Below are positions 1 to 9,360 of a stretch of DNA of 64,000 nt, piece by piece. The DNA comes from DCFW01 sp963790715 (GTDB lineage: Bacteria; Bacteroidota; Bacteroidia; Bacteroidales; Bacteroidaceae). The notes under the pieces are model-generated. The model did no database searches. It had not been told where the DNA came from and was given only the letters and a program-made list of their open reading frames with translations. Each line of letters starts with the position of its first letter. Within the stretch, counting starts at the first letter, position 1. Location: contig CAWBPN010000018.1 in NCBI GenBank assembly GCA_963790715.1, positions 1,364,001-1,428,000 on the forward strand, read 5' to 3'. Position numbers and translations under genes: made by a program.

Positions 1-1
1 T

Positions 2-2059
2 CCGCAAAGTACATTGTTCGGTAGGGGGGCGGAGATAGGTGCAATAAGCTTTATACGCAATAAGCCTGTAAATTACCTTACCGGAAGTTTGTCCGTCAAT
101 TACGGGACGCACAACCAGCGCGGTGCAACCGGAGTTATTAATACACCTATAATAAAAGATAAACTTGCCAACCGTTTTGCTTTTACTTATGACGCGCACG
201 ACGGGTTTATAAAGAACCTTTGCGGTGGACGTCTTAACGGGAAAAGCGCTATAGCTTTGCGCAATTCTATGCGTTGGTTCGCTGATCACTCTATTTATGA
301 CTTGGTGCTTGATTATCAGCATGATGACTATCCGGGTACTTCTTTCAAAAGCGAACGCTTGGCACCTTCCGGAGGTGACAGCGACCCGAATACGGCTGCT
401 GCTTTAGACCAGGGAAAGAAATTGGGTATCAAACGCAATGTCGGAAGTGCCACATTAACAATAAACCATGACATCAATGATGCTTATAAATTATCTTCAA
501 TATCTGGGTTCAGGGCTTTCAGGTCGGACGAACATTTCGATGCCGATGGTACTTATCTGCCTTTGTTGAATTGTGAGGAACTTGAAAAAGGCACACAATT
601 CAGTGAAGAGTTGCGTTTGAATTATACCGGTAAATGTTTCTCAGGTTTTGTGGGAGGCAGTTATTTTTATGAGAATTCTTCTCAGGAAGTAAATGTGGTA
701 TCCGATATGCAAAACCTTTATCCTGCATACCTTTACCAAGCATTTGCTGCAAAAGTTGAACCGAAAATAGAGCAATTGGCAGCAGAACTGCCGGCTTTGT
801 TACCGGCAGCTTATCAACCGGCAGTGAAAACCTTGCTATCAACAATGATGACAAAATGGTTCCCTTCATCGTATGATTTGACTAAGACTCCTACGGTTAC
901 TAACACTCCAGATTTTTATGGAGATGTCAAGAGTGCTTTGGCTACATACGGACTCTCTCTTGACAATATGCTATCTTCGTTAGGAACTCAAGGTGCCACT
1001 ATACTTGCTACACTAAAGTCTATATCAGACTTGCCGATAAGTGCTTCTCATAAGGAAAATGGTACAAATTACGGTATAAATCAGGCCGCTGAGGTTTTTG
1101 CCGATGGAACATTCAAACTGACAAAAGCGCTATCACTTACCGCCGGCATACGCGGAACTTATGAACATCAGAAGACCGGTTATTCTTCTACTACTGTTGC
1201 CGATCCTGTTTTCGGAAGCCTTATGTATCAACCGTCGAATGGGAAAGTATATGCCAGCGGTGATTACTATTCATGGGTTGGACGTTTGGTAATGAATTAC
1301 ATGCTTGACAAAAATAATGATTTTTATGCAAGTATATCACGTGGTCGCCGTCCGGCAGTGATCGCGTTCAACAACAATCCGGATAGTATAGTCAAACTCA
1401 AACCGGAAATTATAATCAGTTACGAAACAGGTTTAAAGGGAGCATTATTGAATAATAGATTAGGTTACGAGCTCAGTGTTTATTATTATGATTGGAATCA
1501 TTTTCAGACAATGTCATTAAAGTCCGGAGCAAGTGCTGCAAAAGACTATGTAGCCGATGACGCAGGTAAAGCTCATACATTAGGAACGGAAGCAAGTTTA
1601 CATTATTTTTTGACGAAATTCTTAAGCTTTTTCGGCAATTATTCATATATTGATGGAAAATTTAATAATAAAAACGATAGAGGTGTGGAGCAGGAATATG
1701 CAGGTAATCGTTTCCGTCTGACACCGATGAACAGCTTTTCGGCAGGCTTGGATTTGGATTTGCCGTTAAGTGAGACCTCAATGTTTTATTTCCGGCCGTC
1801 ATATTCTTATAAATCAAAAGTCCATTTTGAAGATGAAAATCAGGCTTTGACGCAGTCCGGTTACGGATTGGCAAACTTTACAGCAGGCGTCCGATTGAAT
1901 CAGGGCAAGATTTATTATGAAATCGAAGCTTTCGGTAAAAATGTGTTTAACAAAAAGTATATCATAGATGCAGGTAACAGTGGTGAAGCCATTGACTTTC
2001 CGACATTCATTGCCGGCAGCCCGAGTGTTTTCGGCATACAATTGAAAATCGGTTTCTAA
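2..2059 (+). CDS. TonB-dependent receptor, siderophore/FecA-like, 5' truncated by window edge
   Basis: This is an outer-membrane active transporter for a large ligand such as a siderophore or cofactor, energised by TonB. The reading frame is open from base 2 with PQSTLFGRGAEIGAI, the typical end of the plug domain (PQxTLFGRN..GGAI in the family), so the true start lies outside the window. The TTG at base 14 is not a start. The rest is beta-barrel, with alternating aromatic strands and a late motif, GKNVFNKKYIIDAG, followed by a terminal Phe after a GxQLKIGF strand, as expected for Bam-dependent barrels. It lacks the SusC-type landmarks and has no SusD partner, so a metal or cofactor role is more likely than glycan uptake. 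An unusually long loop or insert with LAAELPALLPAAYQPAV lies around residues 230-350 of the visible part. A hairpin follows the stop. Substrate unknown. Confidence 0.85.
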   Translation, partial: PQSTLFGRGAEIGAISFIRNKPVNYLTGSLSVNYGTHNQRGATGVINTPIIKDKLANRFAFTYDAHDGFIKNLCGGRLNGKSAIALRNSMRWFADHSIYDLVLDYQHDDYPGTSFKSERLAPSGGDSDPNTAAALDQGKKLGIKRNVGSATLTINHDINDAYKLSSISGFRAFRSDEHFDADGTYLPLLNCEELEKGTQFSEELRLNYTGKCFSGFVGGSYFYENSSQEVNVVSDMQNLYPAYLYQAFAAKVEPKIEQLAAELPALLPAAYQPAVKTLLSTMMTKWFPSSYDLTKTPTVTNTPDFYGDVKSALATYGLSLDNMLSSLGTQGATILATLKSISDLPISASHKENGTNYGINQAAEVFADGTFKLTKALSLTAGIRGTYEHQKTGYSSTTVADPVFGSLMYQPSNGKVYASGDYYSWVGRLVMNYMLDKNNDFYASISRGRRPAVIAFNNNPDSIVKLKPEIIISYETGLKGALLNNRLGYELSVYYYDWNHFQTMSLKSGASAAKDYVADDAGKAHTLGTEASLHYFLTKFLSFFGNYSYIDGKFNNKNDRGVEQEYAGNRFRLTPMNSFSAGLDLDLPLSETSMFYFRPSYSYKSKVHFEDENQALTQSGYGLANFTAGVRLNQGKIYYEIEAFGKNVFNKKYIIDAGNSGEAIDFPTFIAGSPSVFGIQLKIGF

Positions 2060-2103
2060 AGATTGAATTGTTGTTAGAAATATAAGATTAAAGTGTCACT
2101 TGC

Positions 2104-2142
2104 AACTTGCTCCCTGTTTCGTTCACCAATGGGGAGCAAGTT
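2104..2142 (+). terminator. Hairpin after the TonB receptor gene
   Basis: AACTTGCTCCC (2104-2114) pairs perfectly with GGGAGCAAGTT (2132-2142) across a 17-base loop, 45 bases after the receptor stop. The downstream tract is A-rich, not a clean T run, so termination efficiency is uncertain. Confidence 0.5.
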
Positions 2143-2284
2143 CAACGTAAAAAACTGAGCAAGAAACGTTATGATGCACCATTATTTTCATTTTAATGCA
2201 AAGCTATTCATGTTTCAGATTATCTGTATTCATCAGCGTTTTCGGCTGCAAGGCTGACAACCTGAAGTCTTCAGATACGCTAAG

Positions 2285-2432
2285 CCGCGTGAAAAAAATC
2301 TGACGGTACGTGTTTTTTTAACTTACGCTCCATGAAAAAAAGAGACACGCTCCGTGAAAAAAAAAGTTAGGGAGCGTCAGATTTTTTTTCATGGAGCGTG
2401 AGTTGAAATTTTAGGGAGCGTCAAATTTTTTA
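2285..2432. repeat. Cluster of inverted GGAGCGT / ATGAAAAAAA repeats
   Basis: Several copies of one short unit lie in both orientations. ACGCTCCATGAAAAAAA (2325-2341) is mirrored by TTTTTTTCATGGAGCGT (about 2383-2399). Between and around them are ACGCTCCGTGAAAAAAA, GGGAGCGTCAGATTTTTTT, GGGAGCGTCAAATTTTTT and GTGAAAAAAATCTGACG. The outer pair could form a long hairpin enclosing a second one. No reading frame explains it. This looks like an intergenic palindromic repeat family (REP/MITE-like), but other copies are needed to confirm that. Confidence 0.7.
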
Positions 2433-3028
2433 TACTGATTTTCAGCAAGAGAAGCACTGGCAAAACACCCGACACATACACAGTTTGGACATAAAACACG
2501 CAGGAAAAATATGTTAAACGTACTAAGAAAGCAGAGCTCCGCCAGAGTGTTTCTAGTGCTGGCGCAGAGACATTTTAATAATCTGTAAGGTATGGTGCTG
2601 TAATGGTTATAAATATATAATATTGGCAATGACATGTTGCTATGATATGGCAGCGTGCCAACAAAAATGCCAAATTCGGACATAGGCAAACTTTGTTCAT
2701 GCGAATGTTGTTGTTTTTGCAATTTCATCATTCCGGTAATTGCAAAAATAGAATATAATTTTTCGCGATTTTTGGACAAATTAAAACTTTCCCAGCGTGT
2801 TTTTCCTTTTTTAGTTAAAATCAGAAATTTGAATTAAGTTAATAGCTATCTACTCGTTAACAATATGTTTTAGGACTGAATGTGTCATGCATGCCTCTTT
2901 GTTAGATGAAGTATGCAACTATTCAGCTAATCAGCTGAAACTGCTTGTGAATAGAGGTTGTCTGAAACATGAATAGCACTTACAAAACAAAATGCATTGA
3001 GGTTTTCAGGAAAATAATTCATAAAAAA
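2433..3028. other. Intergenic stretch without a supportable gene
   Basis: Short open frames of 60-120 codons exist on both strands here. They have no recognisable domain, no convincing ribosome binding site and a low-complexity composition. I see nothing else except AT-rich DNA leading into the promoter at 3030. Confidence 0.5.
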
Positions 3029-3029
3029 C

Positions 3030-3060
3030 TTGACATCGCAGTCTGAATTTTATATCTTTG
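3030..3060 (+). promoter_or_regulatory. Bacteroides-type housekeeping promoter for the VapE gene
   Basis: TTG at 3030-3032 and TATCTTTG (TAnnTTTG) at 3053-3060 are separated by 20 bases, matching the -33/-7 consensus of the Bacteroides primary sigma factor. The start codon is 60 bases downstream. Confidence 0.75.
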
Positions 3061-3119
3061 CGGTAAGGAATTACTGCTAAGGTAATTTAAAAATAAAGAA
3101 TTAATAAAGAAAAAAGAAA

Positions 3120-4631
3120 ATGATAGGAAAAAGGAAATTCAATGCGTTAGATCTTTTTGCCTTGTGCGACAAGTTGACCGAAGCAAGTAAAAAAGGTGAT
3201 GAGGCAATGAAAAGTTTGTCTTATATGGAATCGTTTATGGATGATATAACGAATAATTGTATCATAATCAGAAAGCAACCTAATTGGACAGGCGATAGAA
3301 CCGTCATGGCTCTGCAAGCAATTGAGGCTATAAGTAAGGCTGAGGCTGAAAAGGCAGAAAAGGGCAAAACGCCGGCTGCCAAAGGCGAAGAAGTACACTC
3401 TGCACCTGTAAAGAAGGTAAGGCAGATAGAAGAACGCGACCCTCATATAATAGAGGTGAATGCTCAACTGCAATCAAAACCGACAGCAGAGGATGTGAAG
3501 AAAACGTCTTCTGAAATATTAAAGATGGAGTGGCTTATGAATAACCGTTATGAACTGAGGCACAATGAGATAACCAACCAAACGGAATACAGAATTTTGA
3601 ACAGTAATGAACCTTATGCCAAAATAACGGAACGGGTAATACACAGCATGTGCACCTATGCACGCAAAAACGGCGTAAATGTTTGGGACAATGACATTCG
3701 CCGACATGTGGAATCTACGTTTATTGCCGACTTTCATCCGATGAAAGATTACGTGGAATCTTTGCCAAAGTGGGACGGCAAAGATCGTGTAACACCTTTG
3801 GCAGAGCGCGTTTCAAAGAGCGAATTCTGGGTAAAACATTTCCACACATGGATGCGTGGATTGACGGCTCAATGGTTGGGACGAGACACACTCCACGGAA
3901 ACAGTGTTGCACCTGTACTAATAAGTAAGAAACAGGGACGACAGAAATCCACTTTCTGTAAACTGCTGTTACCTAATGAATTGCAGCCGTATTACCTTGA
4001 TAGATTAAACATCAATTCAACAGCCAGAGCGGAAGAGAAACTGACGGAGTTTGCATTAATAAACCTGGACGAGATAGACAAATACTCGGCCAAAGGTATG
4101 GCATCGTTGAAGAACTTGATGCAAATGGCAACGGTAAATACGAAGAAAGCCTATCAACGGGGACTTAGCAATTTACCGCGAACAGCCTCATTAATAGCCA
4201 CTTCAAACAGGAGAGACTTATTGACCGACTCGACGGGAAGCAGGCGTTTCATTTGCATAGAGGTAGATAAGAAGATAGACTGCTCACCGATAGACCATGC
4301 ACAAATATACGCCCAACTAAAAGAAGAGATAGAAGCAGGCAAACGTTATTGGTTTGAAGAGGAAGAAGAAACCGAGATAATGGCGCATAACGCGGCATAT
4401 CAGCGCAATACAATAGAAGAGGATGTCTTCGGCACGCTTTTTCGTAAGCCTGTAGGCAATGAAAAGACGATAAGGCTCTCAGCACGAGAGATATATGATG
4501 AAATGAAGAAAGCCGATAAAGAAGCGATGAAAGGCGTAAAAGAAAGCAAGGTTTGGAGCTTACTCAAAGAATTGGACTATCGCAAAGAGCATTATGAAGA
4601 TGGCAATAAGTATAATGTAGTGAGGATGTAG
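3120..4631 (+). CDS. VapE/VirE-family (virulence-associated E) P-loop ATPase
   Basis: This 503-residue protein has a Bacteroidetes N-terminal region that is Lys/Glu-rich around residues 70-110, followed by the virulence-associated E domain from about residue 140. Landmarks are PKWDGKDR near residue 217, a P-loop variant KKQGRQKST (G273 to T278), a Walker B segment INLDEID (D317, E318), and ATSNRRDLLTDSTGSRRF, the sensor/arginine region typical of SF3/primase-linked helicases. Family members sit in phages, integrative elements and pathogenicity islands, often with primases. Here it stands alone, with its own promoter and no integrase, primase or capsid gene nearby, so it may be a remnant of an element or a domesticated gene. 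It converges on sbcC with a 32-base gap. Cellular role unknown. Confidence 0.8.
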   Translation: MIGKRKFNALDLFALCDKLTEASKKGDEAMKSLSYMESFMDDITNNCIIIRKQPNWTGDRTVMALQAIEAISKAEAEKAEKGKTPAAKGEEVHSAPVKKVRQIEERDPHIIEVNAQLQSKPTAEDVKKTSSEILKMEWLMNNRYELRHNEITNQTEYRILNSNEPYAKITERVIHSMCTYARKNGVNVWDNDIRRHVESTFIADFHPMKDYVESLPKWDGKDRVTPLAERVSKSEFWVKHFHTWMRGLTAQWLGRDTLHGNSVAPVLISKKQGRQKSTFCKLLLPNELQPYYLDRLNINSTARAEEKLTEFALINLDEIDKYSAKGMASLKNLMQMATVNTKKAYQRGLSNLPRTASLIATSNRRDLLTDSTGSRRFICIEVDKKIDCSPIDHAQIYAQLKEEIEAGKRYWFEEEEETEIMAHNAAYQRNTIEEDVFGTLFRKPVGNEKTIRLSAREIYDEMKKADKEAMKGVKESKVWSLLKELDYRKEHYEDGNKYNVVRM

Positions 4632-4663
4632 AGTAGTCTTAATATTTGCATACTAAAGACATT

Positions 4664-6832
4664 TTATGCCATTACCACTTTTATTTCGCTTTCCGTCCTA
4701 TTTTTCCGTATCACTTGTATTTGAGCCGGTATGCGCTCGCGGAGTATTTCCACATGGCTGATGATGCCGACTTTTCGTCCTGTCTTTTGCAATCCTTCAA
4801 GGACTTGCATCACATTATCCAAATATTCCGAAGATAACGTGCCGAAACCTTCGTCGATAAAGAGGGTATCTACTTTTATTTTTTCATCCGATAGCGACGA
4901 TAGTCCTAATGCCAAAGCCAATGATACGATGAAGCTTTCGCCTCCGGATAAAGTGGTACAGGGGCGTGATGTACCCATTTCGTAATCTTCGACGACTAAT
5001 GCAAAGGAATCCGGAGCACATCCGAGATTATAACGTGGATAAAGTTTTTGTAAGTAAAGATTAGCCTTTTCGAGTAAGAATCTGAAAGTGATTCGTTGTG
5101 CTGCTTTACTGAAGCGGTCGTTCCCGAATAAACTGTCCAAATCAAGCCAATTATCGTATATCTTTTTTTGCATGTCTCTTTTTGCAAGAAGTTCTTCCTT
5201 TTCGGAATTATGCTTTTCGTCGGCTTTGATTTGTTCTTGCAAGCTACCAACTTTTTGTTGCTTTTCCGTTATGATATTTTCCTTGTTGGCCTTTTCCTCT
5301 CTTAAAATATTGTCAGTTTCTTCCTCATTCGGTCGATTCTCTTGTTCTTGCAACCGCTCAAAAGTTTCCTTCAATTGCTTTATTTTACCATCGGATTCGG
5401 ATAATTTGTTTTTCAGTTTATCCGATTCCTGACGCATTCGGGCGATTATGCTGTCGTTCATTGGTAGTATCCGGTTAAGTTTCTCTTCATCAAGAATATT
5501 TTGAGGATGCGAGTCTTGATATGTCTGTAATAAAATCCGTTTGCGATTTTCCAAAGCAGTCAAATCCGTTTCATTCGACTTCTCCTGTTCGGTTAACCCT
5601 CTTAACTTCTCGAGAAATGTTGATATAGTTATTGATAAATCATCACGGTATTTTTGACTTATATTGTTGTTACTTACATCCTGCCAAGCAGGGATTAATG
5701 AATAAACATGTGTTATTGATTTTTCGGCACTTTCAACATTTGTTTTTATTTTGTCAACAGATGCGCGAAGTATAGGCAAGTTTTCTTTGCAGCTTTTATA
5801 TTGTCCTGCTTTATCCAATAATTCTTTTTCAAGGCTATCTCTGTCTTGAGTCCACCGTTGTTGCCAATCCTGCCATGTGATCATGCTTTGCAAAGAGTTC
5901 GTCGTATTATCAATTGATTTGCGGTTATTGTCGATTTGTGAATTGTAATTTTTGATGTCTTGTTCCTTTTGTGAAATGATATTTTGCTGTTTTATGTATG
6001 AATTCTTTTTATTCTGCGTGTTTTTCATCTCAACTTCATAATCTTTTTGCAACTGTCTAAGCATTGCTTCCGATTTCTCTATGGATTTTATCTTTTCATC
6101 CAGCGCGGATTTTTGTTGGCGTCTGCCGTCACCGGCTGTTTTAAGTACGTCCGGACAATTTATGAAAGGCGTATTTGCGGCATATTTATCGGCATATTGT
6201 TTCCATTCACTTTCGGCAGTCGACTTATCTTTTTTCAGATTCGGCAACGTTTCATCACAAGCCTTTTTCAGTTCTTTCTCTTTTTGCTCCATTTGGGTTT
6301 TGAGTTTGGTTAATGCTTGTGACGCTTCGCTCTTCTCCTTTTCAACTTTGGCAAGTTCTTCGTTAGCTTTCTCATATAGTCCTTTAAAAACAGCTTCCGG
6401 CTTCACTTCGTGATGTATGCTTCCGCATATCGGACAAGGCTCTCCTTCTACTAAAGACTTCCTTAGTTCACCGGCACATTCGTCGATAGTCAGCTTTTTT
6501 GTGTCAAAGTCATGCTTCCTCAATTTATACTCTTTGCAGGCATTTTCATATCTTTTATCGGCAGAGGTATTCTCTTTTTGTAAACCGGTTATATCCGATG
6601 TTATTTGATCTATATTTTTTTCTTCCTGTTGCAAGTCTGACATTATCTTGTTGGCGACGTCCCATTTGCTTTTGCCTGATTCTATTTCCGCAATTTCATC
6701 AGTCAATTTATCTCTTTTTGCCTGTAATCCTTTTTTATCGGCAGCATTAATTTCGTCCTGCTTGCCGTCACGTTTCTTTTTCAAATCATTCTCGTTGGCT
6801 TCAGCGGCATCGGCTTCGGATTTCAATTTCAA
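4664..6832 (-). CDS. sbcC: SbcC nuclease ATPase subunit, C-terminal part (frameshifted from the N-terminal part)
   Basis: This is the C-terminal two thirds of SbcC, the SMC-like ATPase of the SbcCD (Mre11-Rad50 type) DNA end-processing complex. It carries long coiled coils on either side of the zinc-hook CPICGS (about residue 135 of this piece), then the ABC signature LSGGESF, Walker B TLFIDEGFG and the H-loop region ISHVE near the C terminus. The Walker A half is in the overlapping upstream frame (6801-8060). Removing one T from the TTT at about 6834-6836 (minus strand CAATTTATTG) fuses the frames as RQLLKLKSEADAAEAN, a smooth coiled-coil sequence. The first in-frame codon here is TTG, not a real start. 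Either the gene is inactivated or the extra base is a sequencing error. Confidence 0.9.
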   Translation of the reverse strand: MKLKSEADAAEANENDLKKKRDGKQDEINAADKKGLQAKRDKLTDEIAEIESGKSKWDVANKIMSDLQQEEKNIDQITSDITGLQKENTSADKRYENACKEYKLRKHDFDTKKLTIDECAGELRKSLVEGEPCPICGSIHHEVKPEAVFKGLYEKANEELAKVEKEKSEASQALTKLKTQMEQKEKELKKACDETLPNLKKDKSTAESEWKQYADKYAANTPFINCPDVLKTAGDGRRQQKSALDEKIKSIEKSEAMLRQLQKDYEVEMKNTQNKKNSYIKQQNIISQKEQDIKNYNSQIDNNRKSIDNTTNSLQSMITWQDWQQRWTQDRDSLEKELLDKAGQYKSCKENLPILRASVDKIKTNVESAEKSITHVYSLIPAWQDVSNNNISQKYRDDLSITISTFLEKLRGLTEQEKSNETDLTALENRKRILLQTYQDSHPQNILDEEKLNRILPMNDSIIARMRQESDKLKNKLSESDGKIKQLKETFERLQEQENRPNEEETDNILREEKANKENIITEKQQKVGSLQEQIKADEKHNSEKEELLAKRDMQKKIYDNWLDLDSLFGNDRFSKAAQRITFRFLLEKANLYLQKLYPRYNLGCAPDSFALVVEDYEMGTSRPCTTLSGGESFIVSLALALGLSSLSDEKIKVDTLFIDEGFGTLSSEYLDNVMQVLEGLQKTGRKVGIISHVEILRERIPAQIQVIRKNRTESEIKVVMA

Positions 6833-8060
6833 TAAATTGTCTGTTGAGTTTAATCAGATCCGATTTAATAGTTTCGATGCAATTATGCAGCTTATTGTTA
6901 GTCGTTTTAAGTTGTACAATGGATTTCAGCCCTGCAATAATGGTTTGCACGTTCTCATACATTGGACTATTCGGTTTCAGACTCTCCAGAATATCCTCGC
7001 TCTTCTTAAAAGAAGACTCCACAATCGACAGCTTCGATTTTGCGCGGTTAAAAGAAGACAAGTAGTCGGTGAAATCGACTTTCCCGTTATTTATAGCTTT
7101 TTGATTATTCTCAATTGCTGTCTTCGTCTTGCTGATGTCGTTCAAACATTGCCTAAATTCTCCTGTAGCATCCCAAAGTTGTATATTTTCAGTACGCTTT
7201 TTGTTTTCGTCACTGTCGATATAGCTTTGTATCTTTGTTTGTGATTCCCGTGCTTCGGCTAGTTTGACGTTTGTTTCGGTGAATGATTTGCACCATGTCA
7301 GTTTATTACCAATAATCTTTACAGTATTGCTCAGTTCTTTGATTTCACTGTTATATTCAGCGATAAGCCTTTCGTTTTGGCCCTTTTCCTCATCGGTTAA
7401 TAGATGAATATCATCTATTTGTTGCTTTATTTTTGTCAGGTTGTCGTATTCTGTCCCAGTACGGTCATGTATATATCTTCCGATTTGTTCGTACACATCC
7501 ATTTTTGTGAGAGATTGCAAAATATCCGATTTTTCCCTTTCATCCGCCGTTAAGAATTTGTTGAATTGTCCCTGTGCAAGCATAAACATACGCGTGAATT
7601 GGTCGAAGTCGAGCCCGATAATCTCACGAATGTTCGCGTCTACCTCATTAGCTTTTGATGCTATTATGCTGTCGTTATCGGTATCGGTCAATATACGTTC
7701 AACATTTTGCAAGTTACCGTCAGGCTTGTTGTGCGACCTGTGCAAAGTCCATTCCGCTTCGTATTTCTTTTCCGATTCTTCAAAAAACAAGTATATATAA
7801 CCTTCGCCGGTGTCTTTACGAAGAAAATTCTTAGTATCGCCAATGGTCGTTTTTGCATCAAACTTATCTTTGGTATTGGGCATAGTCGGCACCTTATTAT
7901 ATAGAGCCATGCAAATGCAATTCAGAATGGTGCTTTTACCAGCACCGGTCTCGCCGCAAATCAAAAACAAAGGTTCCTGTGCCAAAAGTCCATTTTCGAA
8001 GTCAATGGCTGAATCGCCTATTGATGCGATATTATGTATTTCAAGTCTTAATAATTTCAT
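6801..8060 (-). CDS. sbcC: SbcC nuclease ATPase subunit, N-terminal part (frameshifted)
   Basis: This is the N-terminal third of SbcC. Visible features are the Walker A GETGAGKST (residues 36-44, K42), the Q-loop region MLAQGQFNKFL and the start of the descending coiled coil. The frame runs into a stop (RSRCR-stop) 32 bases after the C-terminal fragment opens, which localises a +1 shift to about 6815-6836. Its ATG overlaps the end of sbcD by four bases (ATGA), the usual translational coupling of sbcD-sbcC. With the shift repaired, the gene spans 4664-8060, about 1,130 residues and normal for the family. On its own this fragment lacks signature, Walker B and zinc hook and could not form a working ATPase. 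Confidence 0.9.
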   Translation of the reverse strand: MKLLRLEIHNIASIGDSAIDFENGLLAQEPLFLICGETGAGKSTILNCICMALYNKVPTMPNTKDKFDAKTTIGDTKNFLRKDTGEGYIYLFFEESEKKYEAEWTLHRSHNKPDGNLQNVERILTDTDNDSIIASKANEVDANIREIIGLDFDQFTRMFMLAQGQFNKFLTADEREKSDILQSLTKMDVYEQIGRYIHDRTGTEYDNLTKIKQQIDDIHLLTDEEKGQNERLIAEYNSEIKELSNTVKIIGNKLTWCKSFTETNVKLAEARESQTKIQSYIDSDENKKRTENIQLWDATGEFRQCLNDISKTKTAIENNQKAINNGKVDFTDYLSSFNRAKSKLSIVESSFKKSEDILESLKPNSPMYENVQTIIAGLKSIVQLKTTNNKLHNCIETIKSDLIKLNRQFIEIEIRSRCR

Positions 8061-9274
8061 CGTTCTTCTCCTATGCTGTTTTTAGAATTGTTTATAGCCT
8101 CTTGCATACATTTCTCCAATTCTTCGGGCATCTCTTCCTGCCTTTTTATTTTATATGATTTTCTGGCCACTTCAATTGGAGTGATTCTTTTCAATTCGTC
8201 AAGGGAATGAATAACATTTTCATTATCATTTGCCGCTTTTTGTATTGCGTGTTTTTGAATCAGTCCGCAAAATTTTGCTTTTTTACCGTTGAGGCATAAC
8301 TGCGCTTCGTTAAACATATCTGTAGGCATAACGCCATTCACTAGAACGTTGGCACGGACGTACGCCTCTTTATCGTTTGGAAATCTGCGCAAAGCCTCTT
8401 TTACATCTTCAAACGAAGACGCCTCTTGAGGTACTGTATATACATCCATCAACGACTTGATTTCTATTTTATTTACCGATTTCATCTCAGCACCATCAAA
8501 CTCAACTATGCTAACGCTATGTTTGTATTGTTCATCGAAACTGATCGGAATCACCGAACCGCTGTAACGAACATTCATCTTATCGCCAATATGTTGTGCG
8601 TGGTGTATGTGCCCCAAGGCCACGTATGAGAAACCCTTGCTCCATATATCTACAGGCACACTGTCAACAGTGCCTATTGTCCGGTTGTGTCCTGACAGGT
8701 CGCAATTGGATAAGGTAAGGTGCCCCATAGCGATTATCGGTTGATCTTCTTTTCTCTTTTCACAGGCAATAGCCGATAAATCTCCATAAAAAGACCGTAC
8801 ACGCTCCTCATAACTGTCATTTCCCACAGCAGGCAAACTACTGCCGTGCATGTAAGGAACAGCCAATACCCAAGCGATAATAACCCCATCTTTCATGATA
8901 GGCACAACTAAATTCTCCATATTAATCTCTCCGCCGTTTCGTTCTGGAGCACCCACAACCGTCACTCCAAATTCTTTCCACAATACACCGGCCGAAGCAA
9001 GCCGTGAAGGAGAATCATGATTACCGGCCGTAACTATTGTTTGCAATCCAGGATTTTCAAGCTGTATACTCAGAAGTTCCTTATTGTACATGCTCACCGT
9101 AGCATTCGAAGGCGTTGCCGTATCGAATATATCGCCTGCAATCAGCATGGCATCAGGTTTCTCTACCTTTATAATATCATGCAGTTGGTTGAAAAAACTT
9201 CTGAATTCGTTTTCACGATTGAAGTTGTAGAATGTTTGGCCTAAATGCCAATCGGATGTATGGAGTATTTTCAT
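8057..9274 (-). CDS. sbcD: SbcD exonuclease subunit
   Basis: SbcD is the Mn2+-dependent nuclease subunit of SbcCD, which cleaves DNA hairpins and double-strand ends in the cytoplasm. All calcineurin-like phosphoesterase motifs are present: TSDWHLGQ (Asp8, His10), AGDIFD, AGNHDSP, MGHLTLS and LGHIHHAQ. The C-terminal capping domain runs to residue 405, a normal length. The start MKILHTSDWH is the canonical N terminus. It is the first gene of a two-gene operon with sbcC (ATGA overlap). A CAAAGATA at 9300-9307 reads as a TATCTTTG -7 box on the minus strand, though no good -33 element is visible. sbcD itself looks intact. Confidence 0.93.
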   Translation of the reverse strand: MKILHTSDWHLGQTFYNFNRENEFRSFFNQLHDIIKVEKPDAMLIAGDIFDTATPSNATVSMYNKELLSIQLENPGLQTIVTAGNHDSPSRLASAGVLWKEFGVTVVGAPERNGGEINMENLVVPIMKDGVIIAWVLAVPYMHGSSLPAVGNDSYEERVRSFYGDLSAIACEKRKEDQPIIAMGHLTLSNCDLSGHNRTIGTVDSVPVDIWSKGFSYVALGHIHHAQHIGDKMNVRYSGSVIPISFDEQYKHSVSIVEFDGAEMKSVNKIEIKSLMDVYTVPQEASSFEDVKEALRRFPNDKEAYVRANVLVNGVMPTDMFNEAQLCLNGKKAKFCGLIQKHAIQKAANDNENVIHSLDELKRITPIEVARKSYKIKRQEEMPEELEKCMQEAINNSKNSIGEER

Positions 9275-9360
9275 GGCAGAACACTTATCTTTTGGATAAC
9301 AAAGATAATACTTATTATAATAAAGACAGTCATGTTTAGGCAGGACAACAGAATAAAATT

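Noticed and set aside
2285..2432. CRISPR array
   Set aside because: The repeats are short, inverted and unevenly spaced; there are no regular spacers and no cas genes.
2411..2779. 122-codon minus-strand frame in the gap before the VapE gene
   Set aside because: It overlaps the repeat cluster edge, has no recognisable domain, a Cys/Leu-rich random composition and no ribosome binding site or promoter.
2655..2837. 60-codon plus-strand frame (MPTKMPNSDIGK...)
   Set aside because: Antisense to the equally doubtful frame above, short and without any supporting signal.
3120..4631. Prophage or integrative element in the 2-5 kb region
   Set aside because: Only the VapE gene and short repeats are present; no integrase, terminase, relaxase, tRNA or direct-repeat boundary could be seen.
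6801..6836. Programmed ribosomal frameshift in sbcC
   Set aside because: The site TTTATTG lacks a proper slippery heptamer, no stimulatory pseudoknot is evident, and sbcC is not known to use recoding. An insertion or base-calling error is simpler.
6648..7244. 198-codon plus-strand frame opposite sbcC
   Set aside because: It is an antisense shadow of the coiled-coil coding region, which explains its Phe/Leu/Ser richness; sbcC is the real gene.
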